Source of the DNA: Rhizobacter sp. Root1221
GTDB lineage: Bacteria; Pseudomonadota; Gammaproteobacteria; Burkholderiales; Burkholderiaceae_C
Length of the DNA stretch: 64,000 nt
Direction: 5' to 3'
Assembly (NCBI RefSeq): GCF_001425785.1
Contig: NZ_LMDI01000002.1
Span: 1 to 64,000, forward strand
The notes beneath the pieces are model-generated. The model saw only the letters and a program-made list of their open reading frames with translations. It was not told where the DNA came from and made no database searches. The translations under genes were made by a program, and so were the position numbers. Below are positions 38,701-45,905 of this stretch, piece by piece (position 1 is the stretch's first letter; the number at the start of each line of letters is the position of its first letter).

Positions 38701-41700
38701 ACCCCGGCTGCAGGGATTGCTCATGGGTGCTGATCAGGGCGTCGGCATCGGCCGCGACCTTGTCCCAGCCGCCTGGCAAGGACTCCGGCACCAGCGGGTT
38801 GCCGTCCTGGTCCACGCCGGGTGTTCTCGGCGTCCGCGCGCTGGCGGGCTGTCCCGCAGGTTTTTCGTGCCAGGACGGGTGCAGGCCGATGTTCAGGATC
38901 GTGCCCGGCACGGCTTGCAGCGCCGCCGCAATCGTCTCGTTGCGGTTCATGGTCCGACCGTTGTTCGCCAGCGAGATGAGCTGCCCGGTGCCATAGCTCC
39001 CGGCGAGGTCGTTCGCGCCCTGCGCCAACAGCGTCGGGGAGAAGATCGTGGCCCGGTTGAGCGGGATGGCGGCAGAGATGCCACCCGTGATCCACGACGT
39101 GCCAAGCCCGACCAACCCGTTGGTGATCGAGGTGCCGATGCGGGCCACGCCTTCGTCGCTGCCCAACTGGCCGTCCAGCCCCACGTCAAGCATCTCCACG
39201 GCCACACGCCCCGCGCCATCGACCCCTTGTGCCACAAACCCGGCCTTCGCGCCCACGCCGGCGCGGGCGCCCCACTTCAGGGTGTCGCCGGCCGCCAGGT
39301 CGAGGCCCTTTCTCATGGCCACCTTGGCCGTCAAGGCCCCTGTGGTGCGCAACCCTGCCCCGGCACCGGTGGCCGACACCGCTGCGTTCGCGATGTCAAC
39401 GGCCTCGTCCTTGAGCGTGAACAGCGTCTCGTCCAGCGTCAGGTCGTCCGCGCCGCCCAGGGTGGCGGCCCCGCGCACGCCCAGCGTGAACAACGATGAG
39501 TGACCATCGGCATAGATGTCGTTCCCATTCGCGGCGGCGTAGATGTCGTTGGTCGAATCCCACGCCTGGTTGACCATGATGCCCACCGCGATGCCTGCCA
39601 CGATGTTGCCGGTGAGGAGGGTCGTGCCGATGCCCGCCGCGGCCGTGGCCGCCATGCGCACCACGTCGTCAACCACCGCCCAGGTCTCGTTGTTGTCCTG
39701 GAGCTCCTGCCCGACGTCGATGGACTCGAAGCCGTAGCTGTCCATCAGCTCGTCGCGACGCTGCGTGAATTCCGTTGCAGAGATCTTGCCCGAAGCCAGG
39801 TCGTCGCGCAGCTGCCGCACCTGGTCCCGCTGGTCCTGGGTCCACTCCTGAGATTCATCGGCCGTGTTGGACCACATGTCGCGCAACCAGGTCTGGCCCT
39901 CGACGGTCTTGTCGATGCCATCCAGGTCCTTCTGCACCCCGGCCACGTCCTGGTCACCGATCTGCGTCAGCTTGAACTCGGTGTCACTCTGCAGGTCCAG
40001 CGCCGAGCTCAACTGCTTGAACTCGTGCGACGAGTTCAACAGGTCCTTGCGCTGATCGAGCAGGTTGTCGACCATGCGCAGGTTGGTGATGCCCTTGGTG
40101 GACAACGCATCGAGCTGGTCCTGCCGCTTCGGGTTGTCCTTGGCCCATTGGGTCACGTAGGCATCGGACACCTTTGCCCGCTTGTTCAGGCCCGCCATCT
40201 GCAGGTCGTTGATCCGCTGGTTGTAGGCCTCGATGTCCTTGGCGTTCTTCTCACCATACTCCTGACTTTTCTCCTTGAGCTTCTCGGGGTCCTCGCGGTC
40301 CCCCACCGACAAACCCTCGAGGAACTTGTTGTACTTCCGGGACTTGGTGTCGAGGACCACCCCGACCTCGAGTTCCGTGCGCTGGTCGTTGAGCTGGTCG
40401 AGCTCCTTTTGCCCGCCGTGCTCACCCTTCACTGCCGGAAAGTTCTCCGAGAAATCCTTGGGATGAACCGCCACCCAGGCGTCCTTCTTGGACTGGAGCC
40501 GGTCGATGTCGCCCTGGACCACATGGGCGTCGGCGTTGCCCTTGTCCACGGCCACTTCGTAGTACTTGTCATTGGACTTCACCTCCGCGACCCCGGCCTC
40601 GTCGCGCTTCACCCAAGCGTTGCGCGCCGCCAATTCGATGTCGTTGGCATCGTCGGTGCCATACTCGGCCCAGCTCTCCTGCTGGTACTCGAAGGCCTCC
40701 CAGGCGACCTCGTTCTCCTGGTCGGTGCTGGCGAACACACGCGTGGCGGGTCGCTGGCCCTTCTCCTTCAGGTCCTTGGCCGTCTTGTCGTCGACGGTCT
40801 GCCACATCCAGACCTCATCCTTCCACTTCTGGAAGGCTGCCTGCAGGTTCTCGTCGGCGTCGACCTTGCCCTTGTGCTTCTGTTGGCGGGCGAGGTCGGC
40901 GACGAGAAATTCGACGTCCTTGTCGCCGGACTTGACCAGGCGGTCCACCTTGTCGGTGAGCGCGAGGATGTCGTCCAGGGCCTTGGTGGCCTCCTTCTGC
41001 TCGTCGCTTCCCGGGCGAGCCACGGAGAACCGCTGGTAGGCGTCGGCGGCGGCCTTGTCGACCTTGACCTGCTGGTTCTCGAGCAATCCTGAGGTGGCAC
41101 GCGCCTGGGCGATGTCGGACTCGCCCTTGGCGTTGTCGCGCTGGTCCACGAGCTCCTGCCGCTGCGACCGGAGGTCGCTCGTGGATTCGCCCATCCGGTT
41201 GTAAAGGCGGATGGTCTTGTCGAGGTCAGAGATCTTCTGGTCGAGGTCGCCGACGCTGTTGCGCTGGTCGTCGGCAAGCTTCTGCAGGTAGCCCACGCCA
41301 CCTGCCACGTCCTTCATCACGTACTTCTTCGTGTCGGGGTCGTACTGCCGGACCTTGAAACTGGTCTTGTCGTCGATCATCTCGCGAGACGTTCGATCGC
41401 GCCGATGATCGTGCGTCTCGACGATGACCTTGTTGCTCTTCGGGTCGTAGATCGTGCGGATGTCGGTGGCGCCGTCGGACTTGGACTTCGTGTCGTTCAC
41501 GGCGCCGGGTGGCAGGGCGGCCAGCACCTGCTCTTCCGTCATGCCCATGGACTTCGCCAGGTCGGCGACGCTCTTGTTGTCGTCGAACAGTCCCTTGCGG
41601 ACCTCCTCGCCCTGGCTCTTGTCCGGGTCGCCCTCGCCCATCAACGTGACGCGGCGGCCATCGTGGGTCGTGGCCACCACGTGCTGCGAACCATCGCTCT

Positions 41701-43285
41701 CGACGGTCTTCTCGAGCTTGGTGCCGTCCTTCTGGGTCGTGGTGGTGGTGGTGCGCACGTCGGACACCACCAACTCCTGCCCCTCCTTGAGCGGCTTGCC
41801 GTAGTCCACGCCGGGGTTCAGCGCCAGCAGTTGCTCGGGCGTGAGGCCCGCGGCCTTGGCCACGTCGAGGTAACCTTCACCCGGCTCGACGGCGCGCTTC
41901 ACCGTGGCACCCGTGAGGTCGGTCGTGGTCTCGGTGCGCGTGCCGTCCTTCTTGTCGACGACATCGGTGCGGGTGCCGGCGTTGGGATCGATGATGTGCG
42001 TGGTGGTGTCGCCCGTCTTGCCGTCTTTCGCCGGCTGGATGAAGCGGCCGTCCTTGTCGCGCGTGGCCTCCACGGTCTTGGTGCCCACCGGACCGGGCGC
42101 GTTGCGGTCGGCAAAGGTGGCTTTCACCGTCAGCGAGCCGTTCTTTTCGTCGCGCGTGTACACGAGCGTCGAATCGCCCCGCTTGACGGTGATGCCGGAC
42201 TGCTGGGTCTTGGGGTCGGCCTGGCCGGACTCGATGGTGACACCCGCCGCCTTCGCTTCGCTCACCACCTGGTCCGCCGTCATGCCACGTTGCTTCGCGA
42301 TGTCGTCGACGGTCTTGCCGTCGGCGATGCCGCTCAGCGTCTTGGTGACGTCCGCTGGCACCGCCGTTTTGGGGGTGGCGCTGCTGGGCAGCATGAACAC
42401 GCTGCGCGGGCTGGACGACGGGGGCGACACCTGCAGGAATTGCAGCAGCGGCGAATGCAGCGGGTCGTTGGGGAGTGCCGCTCCGCCAGGGACCTGGGTC
42501 GCCGGATCGCCGGCCTGCGTGGCGGGCGGCGCGCCGTAGAAGTCGAGTGGCGCTTCGGCGCCCACGGCCGTCGTGAACTTGTCCTTGGCCGCGTCGGCGT
42601 CGGTGCGCAGCTTCGTCGCCTTGTCCTGAGCTGCCTCGAGCGCACTGCTTTCGGCATCGGTGATGGTGTCTGATGGCCGGCCCGGCGCGGGTGTCAGCTT
42701 CGCGACCTTGGCCTCCGCGTCCTGCGCCTTGGTCTCCTTCTCCTGGTAGTCGAGGTTGTCGTTGGAGAGGTTGCTGGTGTGCCTGGCCGCGTCGAGCTTC
42801 TCCTGGGCCTTGTCCACCTTCTGGTTGGCCTCGTCCGAGGCCTTGCCGTCGGCACTCTTCTTGGCCTCCTTCTTCTGGGCCACCTGTGCCGTGGCCAGCG
42901 CAGCCTCCTTGTCATGGCGCTGGGCGTCAGCCGTCTCCTTCTTGACGCGCGCGTCGGCCAGCGAGTAGGCCTGCTCGGCCTTCTTCGCCTCGGATTCGTC
43001 CACCGCCAACTTGCTCTTGTCGGCCTTCCGGCGCGCCGCGTCGGCAGCCTCGCGCGCCGCCTCGGCCTTCTGCTGCGCCTCGGCGGCGCGCCGTCGGGCC
43101 TCCGCCGCCTGCCGTTGCATCTCACGAATGCGTTCCAGCAACGCCTCGATCTGTCGCTGCACCTCCCGGGCACGGTCCGCCGCGGCCGAGGAATTGTTCT
43201 TTGCCGCGGCAGGTTGCGGCTTGGGCTGGTCCACGATCGGCACCACGGTCGGGCGATATCCACCGCCACCATCTGCAATCAACAT
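35798..43285 (-). CDS. Giant 2,495-residue T3SS-linked protein of unknown function
   Basis: I cannot assign a family. Visible parts: a short Gly/Pro N-terminus without signal peptide; an Ala/Lys/Glu-rich coiled coil (residues ~30-200); a Pro/Ser linker (~240-305); three LysM-like helix-loop-helix modules with the pattern V-x-D-[IL]-A-K-x-x-G-[ML]-T-x-[DE]-Q-[VL] (near 320, 467 and 566), each followed by Thr/Asp-rich beta sequence; a long helical Asp/Lys/Gln-rich region (~670-1190); a Gly/Ala-rich hydrophobic stretch (~1201-1239); an exact-phase tandem duplication of ~222 residues (1733-1956 and 1957-2178); and a hydrophobic C-terminal zone (~2290-2375). GAAAGGA precedes the start. It shares a promoter module with sctV and directly follows sctU, so I infer a type III substrate or system-associated surface/translocation protein. 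LysM-containing giants occur beside other T3SS loci, but I cannot verify homology. Confidence 0.85.
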   Translation of the reverse strand: MLIADGGGGYRPTVVPIVDQPKPQPAAAKNNSSAAADRAREVQRQIEALLERIREMQRQAAEARRRAAEAQQKAEAAREAADAARRKADKSKLAVDESEAKKAEQAYSLADARVKKETADAQRHDKEAALATAQVAQKKEAKKSADGKASDEANQKVDKAQEKLDAARHTSNLSNDNLDYQEKETKAQDAEAKVAKLTPAPGRPSDTITDAESSALEAAQDKATKLRTDADAAKDKFTTAVGAEAPLDFYGAPPATQAGDPATQVPGGAALPNDPLHSPLLQFLQVSPPSSSPRSVFMLPSSATPKTAVPADVTKTLSGIADGKTVDDIAKQRGMTADQVVSEAKAAGVTIESGQADPKTQQSGITVKRGDSTLVYTRDEKNGSLTVKATFADRNAPGPVGTKTVEATRDKDGRFIQPAKDGKTGDTTTHIIDPNAGTRTDVVDKKDGTRTETTTDLTGATVKRAVEPGEGYLDVAKAAGLTPEQLLALNPGVDYGKPLKEGQELVVSDVRTTTTTTQKDGTKLEKTVESDGSQHVVATTHDGRRVTLMGEGDPDKSQGEEVRKGLFDDNKSVADLAKSMGMTEEQVLAALPPGAVNDTKSKSDGATDIRTIYDPKSNKVIVETHDHRRDRTSREMIDDKTSFKVRQYDPDTKKYVMKDVAGGVGYLQKLADDQRNSVGDLDQKISDLDKTIRLYNRMGESTSDLRSQRQELVDQRDNAKGESDIAQARATSGLLENQQVKVDKAAADAYQRFSVARPGSDEQKEATKALDDILALTDKVDRLVKSGDKDVEFLVADLARQQKHKGKVDADENLQAAFQKWKDEVWMWQTVDDKTAKDLKEKGQRPATRVFASTDQENEVAWEAFEYQQESWAEYGTDDANDIELAARNAWVKRDEAGVAEVKSNDKYYEVAVDKGNADAHVVQGDIDRLQSKKDAWVAVHPKDFSENFPAVKGEHGGQKELDQLNDQRTELEVGVVLDTKSRKYNKFLEGLSVGDREDPEKLKEKSQEYGEKNAKDIEAYNQRINDLQMAGLNKRAKVSDAYVTQWAKDNPKRQDQLDALSTKGITNLRMVDNLLDQRKDLLNSSHEFKQLSSALDLQSDTEFKLTQIGDQDVAGVQKDLDGIDKTVEGQTWLRDMWSNTADESQEWTQDQRDQVRQLRDDLASGKISATEFTQRRDELMDSYGFESIDVGQELQDNNETWAVVDDVVRMAATAAAGIGTTLLTGNIVAGIAVGIMVNQAWDSTNDIYAAANGNDIYADGHSSLFTLGVRGAATLGGADDLTLDETLFTLKDEAVDIANAAVSATGAGAGLRTTGALTAKVAMRKGLDLAAGDTLKWGARAGVGAKAGFVAQGVDGAGRVAVEMLDVGLDGQLGSDEGVARIGTSITNGLVGLGTSWITGGISAAIPLNRATIFSPTLLAQGANDLAGSYGTGQLISLANNGRTMNRNETIAAALQAVPGTILNIGLHPSWHEKPAGQPASARTPRTPGVDQDGNPLVPESLPGGWDKVAADADALISTHEQSLQPGSTVAPHTPSASETALLHWLQQDPAPGAGTVFVVSTRGPKDTIFASDGGVRARNSDTYGTFAEAKAAAAAAGGGWVNRGQPRTSRLPMSARVRLRADELIGAMHVNKDGNVLPYGIPNSKHGDLRLVPTGDPGPKARIKNALAAEPTNAKIDPIQMMNIAAGARFVAEAARATSVFSWGSNADRVMSVAPGPLSGFGRVAYLSSSQRGKEALAAATVGNTDKANKLINKVIKGTGLRGDKVLDPADAQRMRDNVTNVAKAGTRVQKALDDLGVDAPPAKSYRMHELDKPADLVPALKADSLDAPGMDGFVGTLRAETGGEFQGKSVTDTQAALVKRLDGKDANELQQMRDDAANTSPEARLLREVPSTYDRLHGRATARTKLNTAHKDLYNLLVGIVGVDGKINRGNIEGLSGRPNASDITLGKSGRDLGEEALAAATLGDTNKAGRLIDKVIAGATSPDGRVLAPADAQAMRDNIASVGDAGKKVQSALDKLGTDAPRAKLFRLKALKTPADLVPVLKPESLAGRGMGKFVGRLRADAGGDFHDKSALETQATLAGRLDAMDAGELQQARDAAANTSPEARLLREFPTVYERLHRRATGRTELKAAHQDLYDTLVRTVGIDTKLNMGTAEGLAGSTNSPNTQLGKFSRRAVIISNVNLAVGAGFKQRAAGDGGWLTEFANVADFFTIGTAGMNIVYNRKVESLSDVKAAVKAEAEDAGMTYDEYMKGTSPEQVAAQKLVKDANGEKDKWNKYRDFAGITSGVRAFAQGALLMQLDFSAVPGGAWMQGGLVGASFLQGTLTIGWVGLQQYMPLRNGNLPNFTKYAKWTTAAAIVLVPLTTQVVTAFITPGGEKKDSYYAALWKMVFPDNSPVDKNGALPWAVPTEHAGDPPGDTGFARVEPEPLPGLQPVQARRVGGGTTNPALAQLFNLSPRFESRVNDGNVPDVPGDPDRLLDSWDFQLGDRWATA
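36755..37417 (-). repeat. Tandem protein repeat, copy 2 of giant gene
   Basis: Encodes residues ~1957-2178, from LGEEALAAATLGDTNKAGRL to TQLGKFSRR. It follows copy 1 directly in frame. The unit is helix-rich and predicted soluble; its role is unknown. Confidence 0.9.
37418..38088 (-). repeat. Tandem protein repeat, copy 1 of giant gene
   Basis: Encodes residues ~1733-1956, from RGKEALAAATVGNTDKANKL to LGKSGRD. It aligns without large gaps to the next unit: EALAAAT[VL]G[ND]T[DN]KA, DPADAQ/APADAQ-MRDN, KPADLVP/TPADLVP, ANTSPEARLLRE[VF]P and LYNLLVGIVGVD/LYDTLVRTVGID. The copies are clearly diverged, so the duplication is not recent. Confidence 0.9.
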
Positions 43286-43359
43286 GGCTGCATCCTTTCA
43301 GTCAACATCGGTTCATGCTTCGTCGGCCTGCGCTCGGCCAGCGAGGGCTCGAACACCAT
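43279..43359 (-). other. Possible 26-codon leader ORF coupled to the giant gene
   Basis: An ATG at 43359 opens a 26-residue frame (starting MVFEPSLAER) whose TGA stop overlaps the giant gene start (ATGTTGA). Most operon junctions in this window use such overlaps, so the leader could couple translation. Its ribosome site is weak (AAGG 12 bases away), and the peptide may simply be a fossil of sctU sequence. Confidence 0.3.
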
Positions 43360-43385
43360 GGGCACCGGGGCCCTTGCTGCGACGG
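43332..43385 (-). pseudogene. Fragment resembling the 3' part of sctU
   Basis: On the minus strand this piece encodes VPMVFEPSLAER, against VPLAFEPSLAER in SctU (residues ~302-313). The DNA of 43332-43375 matches 43691-43734 at about 36 of 44 positions by my hand alignment, including an 11-base exact block. It looks like a partial, decayed duplication of the sctU tail in the leader of the giant gene. Confidence 0.45.
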
Positions 43386-43486
43386 GTTTCTGGGGGACTC
43401 GAGTGGCGCCGGGACGAGCGGAGAAGTCGCGTCGATCCACGCGGCAATCGCGAGGGAAGTCCGTGCGAAAGTTCACGATCGGAAAG

Positions 43487-43532
43487 ACTCTAAGTCGCGC
43501 CCTCCGGCCACGGCAACCACGAGTTCTCGTAG
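43487..43532 (-). promoter_or_regulatory. T3SS-type promoter of the giant gene
   Basis: Minus-strand reading: a 16-bp imperfect dyad CTACGAGAACTCGTGG (43517-43532) immediately followed by -35 TTGCCG (43511-43516), an 18-bp spacer and -10 TAGAGT (43487-43492). The same module with the same spacing stands before sctV. The predicted transcript starts near 43480, giving a ~195-base leader. The dyad abutting the -35 suggests a class II activator. Confidence 0.7.
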
Positions 43533-43550
43533 CCGGACTTGCGAGCCTGC

Positions 43551-44627
43551 TCATGAGGCATCGCCTTCCGGTTCTGGCGGAGGCGCCGGTGGCGTGGGCT
43601 CGTCTCCTTGCGCCCAGCGCAACAGGCGAGCCACCGGTTCGTACAACGAGCGGGGAATGGCCATGTCCTCAGGCACTTCGGCGTAGAGGCGCTCGGCGAG
43701 AGAGGGCTCGAAGGCCAGCGGCACCAAGGCCTCGCCGGCGGCGCGGCGGATCTGGGCGGCCACTTCATTCTCACCGCGCGCGATCACGCGCGGCAAGTCC
43801 TTCTCGCCAAGGTATTGCAGGGCCACGGCGACGCGGGGCGAATGGATCACGGCGGACGCCGCCCGCACGCGGTCGGCCAGGCTCGCGTACACCTGCTCGA
43901 AGTGGGCTGACTTGCGCCGGGCCGACGTGAGCGGGTCGCCTTCGTTCTCCTTGTATTCACGTTGAAGGTCTTCGATCGACATGCGCTGCTGCTTGATGAA
44001 CTCGTACCGCTGGTGCACGAAGTCCACGACGGCCATCACGGCGTAGATGACGGCGGCCCAGGCGAACGTCACCAGCACCATGCGAGCCGCCACGTTCAGG
44101 GCGGAGGCCGGGTCCACGTAGCCCAGCTTGAGCGCGGTTTCGATGAACCCACGCACCACCACGAAGAGCAGGGCCCCCAACAGCAGCGTCTTGACCACCA
44201 CCTTCACCAGGTTGATCAGGCTGCGGGTGGAGAACATGCGCTTGAGGCCTTCGGCCGGATTGAGGCGGTTCACGTCGGGGCTCAGCCGCTGCCAGGCGGC
44301 CAACGCCCCCACCTGCACGAATGAGCCCACGATGCCCGCGAACGCTGCCACGCCGGCGACGGGCAGCACGCCCCACAGCCACACGGCTTGGGCGTGCTGC
44401 AGCAACCCCGGCAGGCTCGCGCCGGGAGATCTCAGCAAAGCGCCGTTGGTCGCGTGCAGCCACAACTCGCGCAGTGCGCTGAACCCGGTGGCGCCCAGCA
44501 GCCACAGGGCAAGCACCACACCCACGAACACGGCGGTGGACGCCACGTCAGCGCTGAAGACCACCTCGCCACGCTTGCGCGCATCGCGCAGGCGCTTCGG
44601 CGTGGGGTCGTGGGTCTTCTCGGCCAT
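43551..44627 (-). CDS. sctU: Type III secretion export switch protein SctU, NPTH motif lost
   Basis: Inner-membrane export apparatus protein of 358 residues (YscU/FlhB family). The start EKTHDPTPKRLRDARKRGEV is the family signature, followed by four membrane helices (residues ~30-55, 80-105, 140-165 and 180-205) and a cytoplasmic domain with QREYKENEGDP. At the position of the self-cleaving NPTH sequence the protein reads HSPR (residues 262-265, context AVIHSPRVAVALQYL). The catalytic asparagine is therefore absent. The Pro-rich C-terminus (TPPAPPPEPEG) is an addition. Last gene of the large sct operon, 6 bases after sctT. Confidence 0.92.
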   Translation of the reverse strand: MAEKTHDPTPKRLRDARKRGEVVFSADVASTAVFVGVVLALWLLGATGFSALRELWLHATNGALLRSPGASLPGLLQHAQAVWLWGVLPVAGVAAFAGIVGSFVQVGALAAWQRLSPDVNRLNPAEGLKRMFSTRSLINLVKVVVKTLLLGALLFVVVRGFIETALKLGYVDPASALNVAARMVLVTFAWAAVIYAVMAVVDFVHQRYEFIKQQRMSIEDLQREYKENEGDPLTSARRKSAHFEQVYASLADRVRAASAVIHSPRVAVALQYLGEKDLPRVIARGENEVAAQIRRAAGEALVPLAFEPSLAERLYAEVPEDMAIPRSLYEPVARLLRWAQGDEPTPPAPPPEPEGDAS

Positions 44628-44633
44628 GGGAAC

Positions 44634-45413
44634 CTACAGCGCGTGGCGCAGGAACTCGATCACGCCGTTCGACGGGCGCAGGAATTCGACCAGCGAGTCG
44701 TACACGAAAAAGAGGAACAGCGTCAGCATGAGCGTGGCCAGCAGGCTCTTGAGCGGCTGCGAGAACACGAAGACGTTGAGCTGCGGCGCAGCACGGTTGA
44801 CGAGGCCGAGCCCCAGCTCCACGAGCACCAGCACGAGCAGTACCGGTGAGGCCAGCTTGACGATCCACAGGAACAGCGTGTCGCCCTGGCGGATGGTGAA
44901 TTCCTCCAGCACCCTGCCCACGTCCGGGAGGAATGAACTGAGCGGCCACAGCCGGTAGGAATCGACCACGACGCCAAGCATCGCCAGCAACCCACCGGCC
45001 GCCACGAACAGCGTGATAGCCAGCATGCCGAGGAACGCCCCCGTGGGGCCGCCTTCGTGGCCGCCCACGGGGTCGAAGAACGTGGCATTGGCCGACCCGG
45101 TCTGGAAGTCGATCAGGTCGCCCACACTCTGGATGGCCCAGATGAAGATGCCGAAGCCGAGGCCCAGCAGCGTGCCGATCAGCACCTCCTTGGCGGCGAC
45201 CAGCAGCAGCATCGGCACCGGCATGGGCGGCAGGTCGCCGACGATGGGCGACAGGAAGAGCGCGAGGATGAGCAGCAACCCGTTGCGCGCCGGCCCCGTC
45301 AGCATGCGCGGCGACAGGAACGGCGCCACGGCGAAGATGGCCACCAGCCGCGGCAGCGTGATCACGATCGACAACAGCAGTGCCTCGAAGGAGGCCATCG
45401 ATGCAGGCAACAC
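44634..45413 (-). CDS. sctT: Type III secretion export apparatus protein SctT
   Basis: Polytopic protein of 259 residues (YscT/HrcT/FliR family), part of the export gate with SctR and SctS. Family segments: PRLVAIFAVAPFLSPRMLTGPARNGLLLILALFLSP, AAKEVLIGTLLGLGFGIFIW, and FDPVGGHEGGPTGAFLG. The GTG at 45413 is chosen because AGGAGG precedes it at 8 bases; the ATG at 45398 is too far from that site. It starts 2 bases after the sctO stop. Confidence 0.9.
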   Translation of the reverse strand: MLPASMASFEALLLSIVITLPRLVAIFAVAPFLSPRMLTGPARNGLLLILALFLSPIVGDLPPMPVPMLLLVAAKEVLIGTLLGLGFGIFIWAIQSVGDLIDFQTGSANATFFDPVGGHEGGPTGAFLGMLAITLFVAAGGLLAMLGVVVDSYRLWPLSSFLPDVGRVLEEFTIRQGDTLFLWIVKLASPVLLVLVLVELGLGLVNRAAPQLNVFVFSQPLKSLLATLMLTLFLFFVYDSLVEFLRPSNGVIEFLRHAL

Positions 45414-45415
45414 CG

Positions 45416-45901
45416 TCAGCCCTCCTCGCGAGACGTGGACCACACACGCAACGACGCTTCCTCGGCCGCGTCCTCGAACCGCAGCTCGCGCAGCCGCGTG
45501 GCATCGGTGTGCGCGCGCTCGGACATCCGCACAGCGCTCTGGCACTCGGCGGCCGCTTTGCGAACGCGTTCACGGGCCTCGGCCACCCGCGCTTGCTGCC
45601 GGGCCGCTTCGGCGCAGGTGCGCTCGACCACCACGCCGGCCTCCGCCACCTGCCGGTCGAGGCGGCGGCTCCAGGCCGAGACGTTGCGCAGGTCGTCCAT
45701 GCGCAGGCCGCCCGGCTGGCCCGATGCCACGTCCGACCAGAGCGCGCTGCGAACCTCCTGCCGGGCCTCCAGCGCAGCTTCGGCCTGGCGCACCTGGTCC
45801 GCGCGGGCCTCGGCTTCCACCCGTTCGCGCCGCGCGCGGTCGAGCGCCAGCGTGCGGTGGCGTTCACGCACGCGGATCAGCAAGGTCCAGTCGATCGTCA
45901 T
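45416..45901 (-). CDS. sctO: Type III secretion stalk protein SctO (YscO/HrpB7-like)
   Basis: A 161-residue protein that is almost entirely alpha-helical coiled coil, rich in Arg, Ala and Glu (RVRERHRTLALDRARRERVEAEARADQVRQ...). The call rests on position directly after the ATPase gene and on the coiled-coil composition, as for YscO, HrpB7 and FliJ, which link the ATPase to the SctV ring. Sequence identity in this family is poor. Confidence 0.78.
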   Translation of the reverse strand: MTIDWTLLIRVRERHRTLALDRARRERVEAEARADQVRQAEAALEARQEVRSALWSDVASGQPGGLRMDDLRNVSAWSRRLDRQVAEAGVVVERTCAEAARQQARVAEARERVRKAAAECQSAVRMSERAHTDATRLRELRFEDAAEEASLRVWSTSREEG

Positions 45902-45905
45902 GGTG

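Noticed and set aside
36776-42945. Long plus-strand open frames opposite the giant gene, including one of 808 codons
   Set aside because: They mirror the codon bias of the minus-strand gene and have low-complexity His/Arg/Val/Leu-rich composition; no homology or ribosome sites.
43482-43563. Short minus-strand ORF of 23 codons (MPHEQARKSGYENSWLPW...) spanning the end of sctU, with a YENSWL echo before sctV
   Set aside because: The shared YENSWL is produced by the shared dyad-promoter DNA; the sctV copy has no sensible start, so a DNA-level signal is more likely than a peptide.
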